Assembly: GCA_032690845.1 (NCBI GenBank)
Contig: CM064426.1
Location: 74,822,403-74,886,402, forward strand
Origin: Eleusine coracana subsp. coracana
Lineage: Eukaryota > Streptophyta > Magnoliopsida > Poales > Poaceae
Direction: 5' to 3'
Length of the DNA stretch: 64,000 nucleotides
Below, one piece after another: positions 63,386-64,000 of the stretch. The position numbers and the translations under genes are program-made. Under the pieces are notes generated by a model, which did not search any database, was not told the origin of the DNA, and saw only the letters and a program-made list of their open reading frames with translations. Position 1 is the first letter of the stretch. The number at the start of each line of letters is the position of its first letter.

Positions 63386-63946
63386 GTGAGCTTGTCTCTT
63401 GCATTATCTTACTGAAGATGTATGTGAACTATATATTTAAATTAACTAGGAGTGATGCTGCTATAAATAACTGAATCTAATGTAGAATGTAATATTTACT
63501 CCATTGAATAAATTGTGGAATGTCCTGCATAATTTATACCCTTAACACTTGGGAGCAGTTAAAAGAGGAAGGTGCTCGCAATTTTCCATTTGGAGAATAT
63601 ATATGGGGTAACTAAACGATGCATGGAGAGAGAAACAGAAACAGTATATATATTGCACTTGCACTATCCCTTCTCATAATTTTCTAGCGGTTGATCTTAG
63701 TTCAAGTAAGGGTACTGCATGCAATATTTGTGCTCAACGACATGGTAATTCCAAAAGAACCTAGTGGGACATCTACATTTATTGCTGAATGTTATGGCCT
63801 TTCTCTGTTTGAGATTAGAGCACTCAATATATCTTGGAGCAAATGTATACTATACCGCCAAACTAAGCTCAATATATGGATAAAAGCATCTGCTAGCGAG
63901 TTTTCCCCTCAACCTGCCACCACTCTATCTTTGAGCTCATCCTGTG
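63386..63946 (+). other. Putative second intron
   Basis: AT-rich, starts GTGAGC. No further convincing exon is visible before the window end. A frame at 63691-63963 is probably chance. A SINE begins at its right end. Confidence 0.35.
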
Positions 63947-64000
63947 AAAGGGCCTCTAGCTGAGTTGGTTAGGTGGTCCTAGTAGCATTCCTCAGATCCT
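63947..64000 (+). mobile_element. 5' head of a tRNA-derived SINE (truncated by window end)
   Basis: GGGCCTCTAGCTGAGTTGGTTAGG carries a polymerase III A box (TAGCTGAGTTGG), followed by 'gtggtcctagtagcattcctcag'. This is the layout of grass tRNA-related SINE heads. The B box would lie just beyond the window. A true tRNA is less likely because the stem pairing does not hold. Confidence 0.55.

Noticed and set aside
63947..64000. tRNA gene
   Set aside because: A-box-like sequence is present, but the acceptor and D-arm pairing fail and the following bases match the SINE-head layout. The window ends before a B box could be checked.

Overview
The window is plant nuclear DNA, most likely from a grass. 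The evidence is the TE content: Athila-like and Tat-like Ty3/gypsy elements, a CRM-like chromovirus, Tourist and hAT MITEs, a tRNA-derived SINE, and GT-AG introns with plant-type TATA boxes. I cannot name a species. About 85-90% of it is transposable elements, nearly all degenerate. The only plausible host gene is the 5' end of one at 62.56-63.39 kb.

Layout. 0.45-5.2 kb: minus-strand Athila-like element 'I' (LTR plus the tail of its second ORF), carrying a foldback-type repeat. 6.1-16.85 kb: broken pieces of a related Athila-like family in both orientations (G and F on plus, E on minus), including gag, protease, an ATHILA-ORF1-type ORF and one full LTR. 16.85-18.73 kb and 52.2-54.85 kb: two halves of a Tat-like element 'D', a plus-strand integrase followed by an antisense, intron-containing plant-mobile-domain ORF. 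18732-52209: element 'A', an Athila-like retrotransposon inserted into D with a 5-bp target-site duplication (gggtg/gggcg). A was itself hit twice: CRM-like element 'K' (19446-27051, TSD cttac) lies in its 5' LTR, and Tat-like element 'B' (34110-50566, minus strand, TSD aaata) lies in its 3' untranslated region. A second Tat-like element 'C' was inserted into B's RNase H region. C has kept only one LTR. 55.0-56.63 kb: 3' end of Athila-like 'H'. 56.6-64 kb: low-copy-looking DNA with small MITEs, SINEs, a second foldback copy and the putative host gene start.

How the parts work. A encodes gag plus an aspartic protease and a second ORF of unknown function, but no reverse transcriptase or integrase. 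E, in opposite orientation, shows the same architecture, so this family is probably non-autonomous. B and C carry a Tat-type gag-PR-RT-RNaseH-RNaseH-IN set. Downstream of IN on the opposite strand lies a seven-exon gene with its own TATA box. K has the single polyprotein of a chromovirus whose C-terminus runs into the 3' LTR.

The most unusual signal is a dispersed palindrome, consensus GCGCCGATCGGCGC. It occurs mostly as doublets whose centres are 19-21 bp apart (21 in most cases, two helical turns), about fifteen doublets plus three singles. It is confined to the A/I family: LTR U3 and U5, the gag-PR linker, the inter-ORF spacer and the 3' UTR. One copy sits about 52 bp upstream of the LTR TATA box in each LTR examined. 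Several copies differ in sequence but stay palindromic through symmetrical changes.
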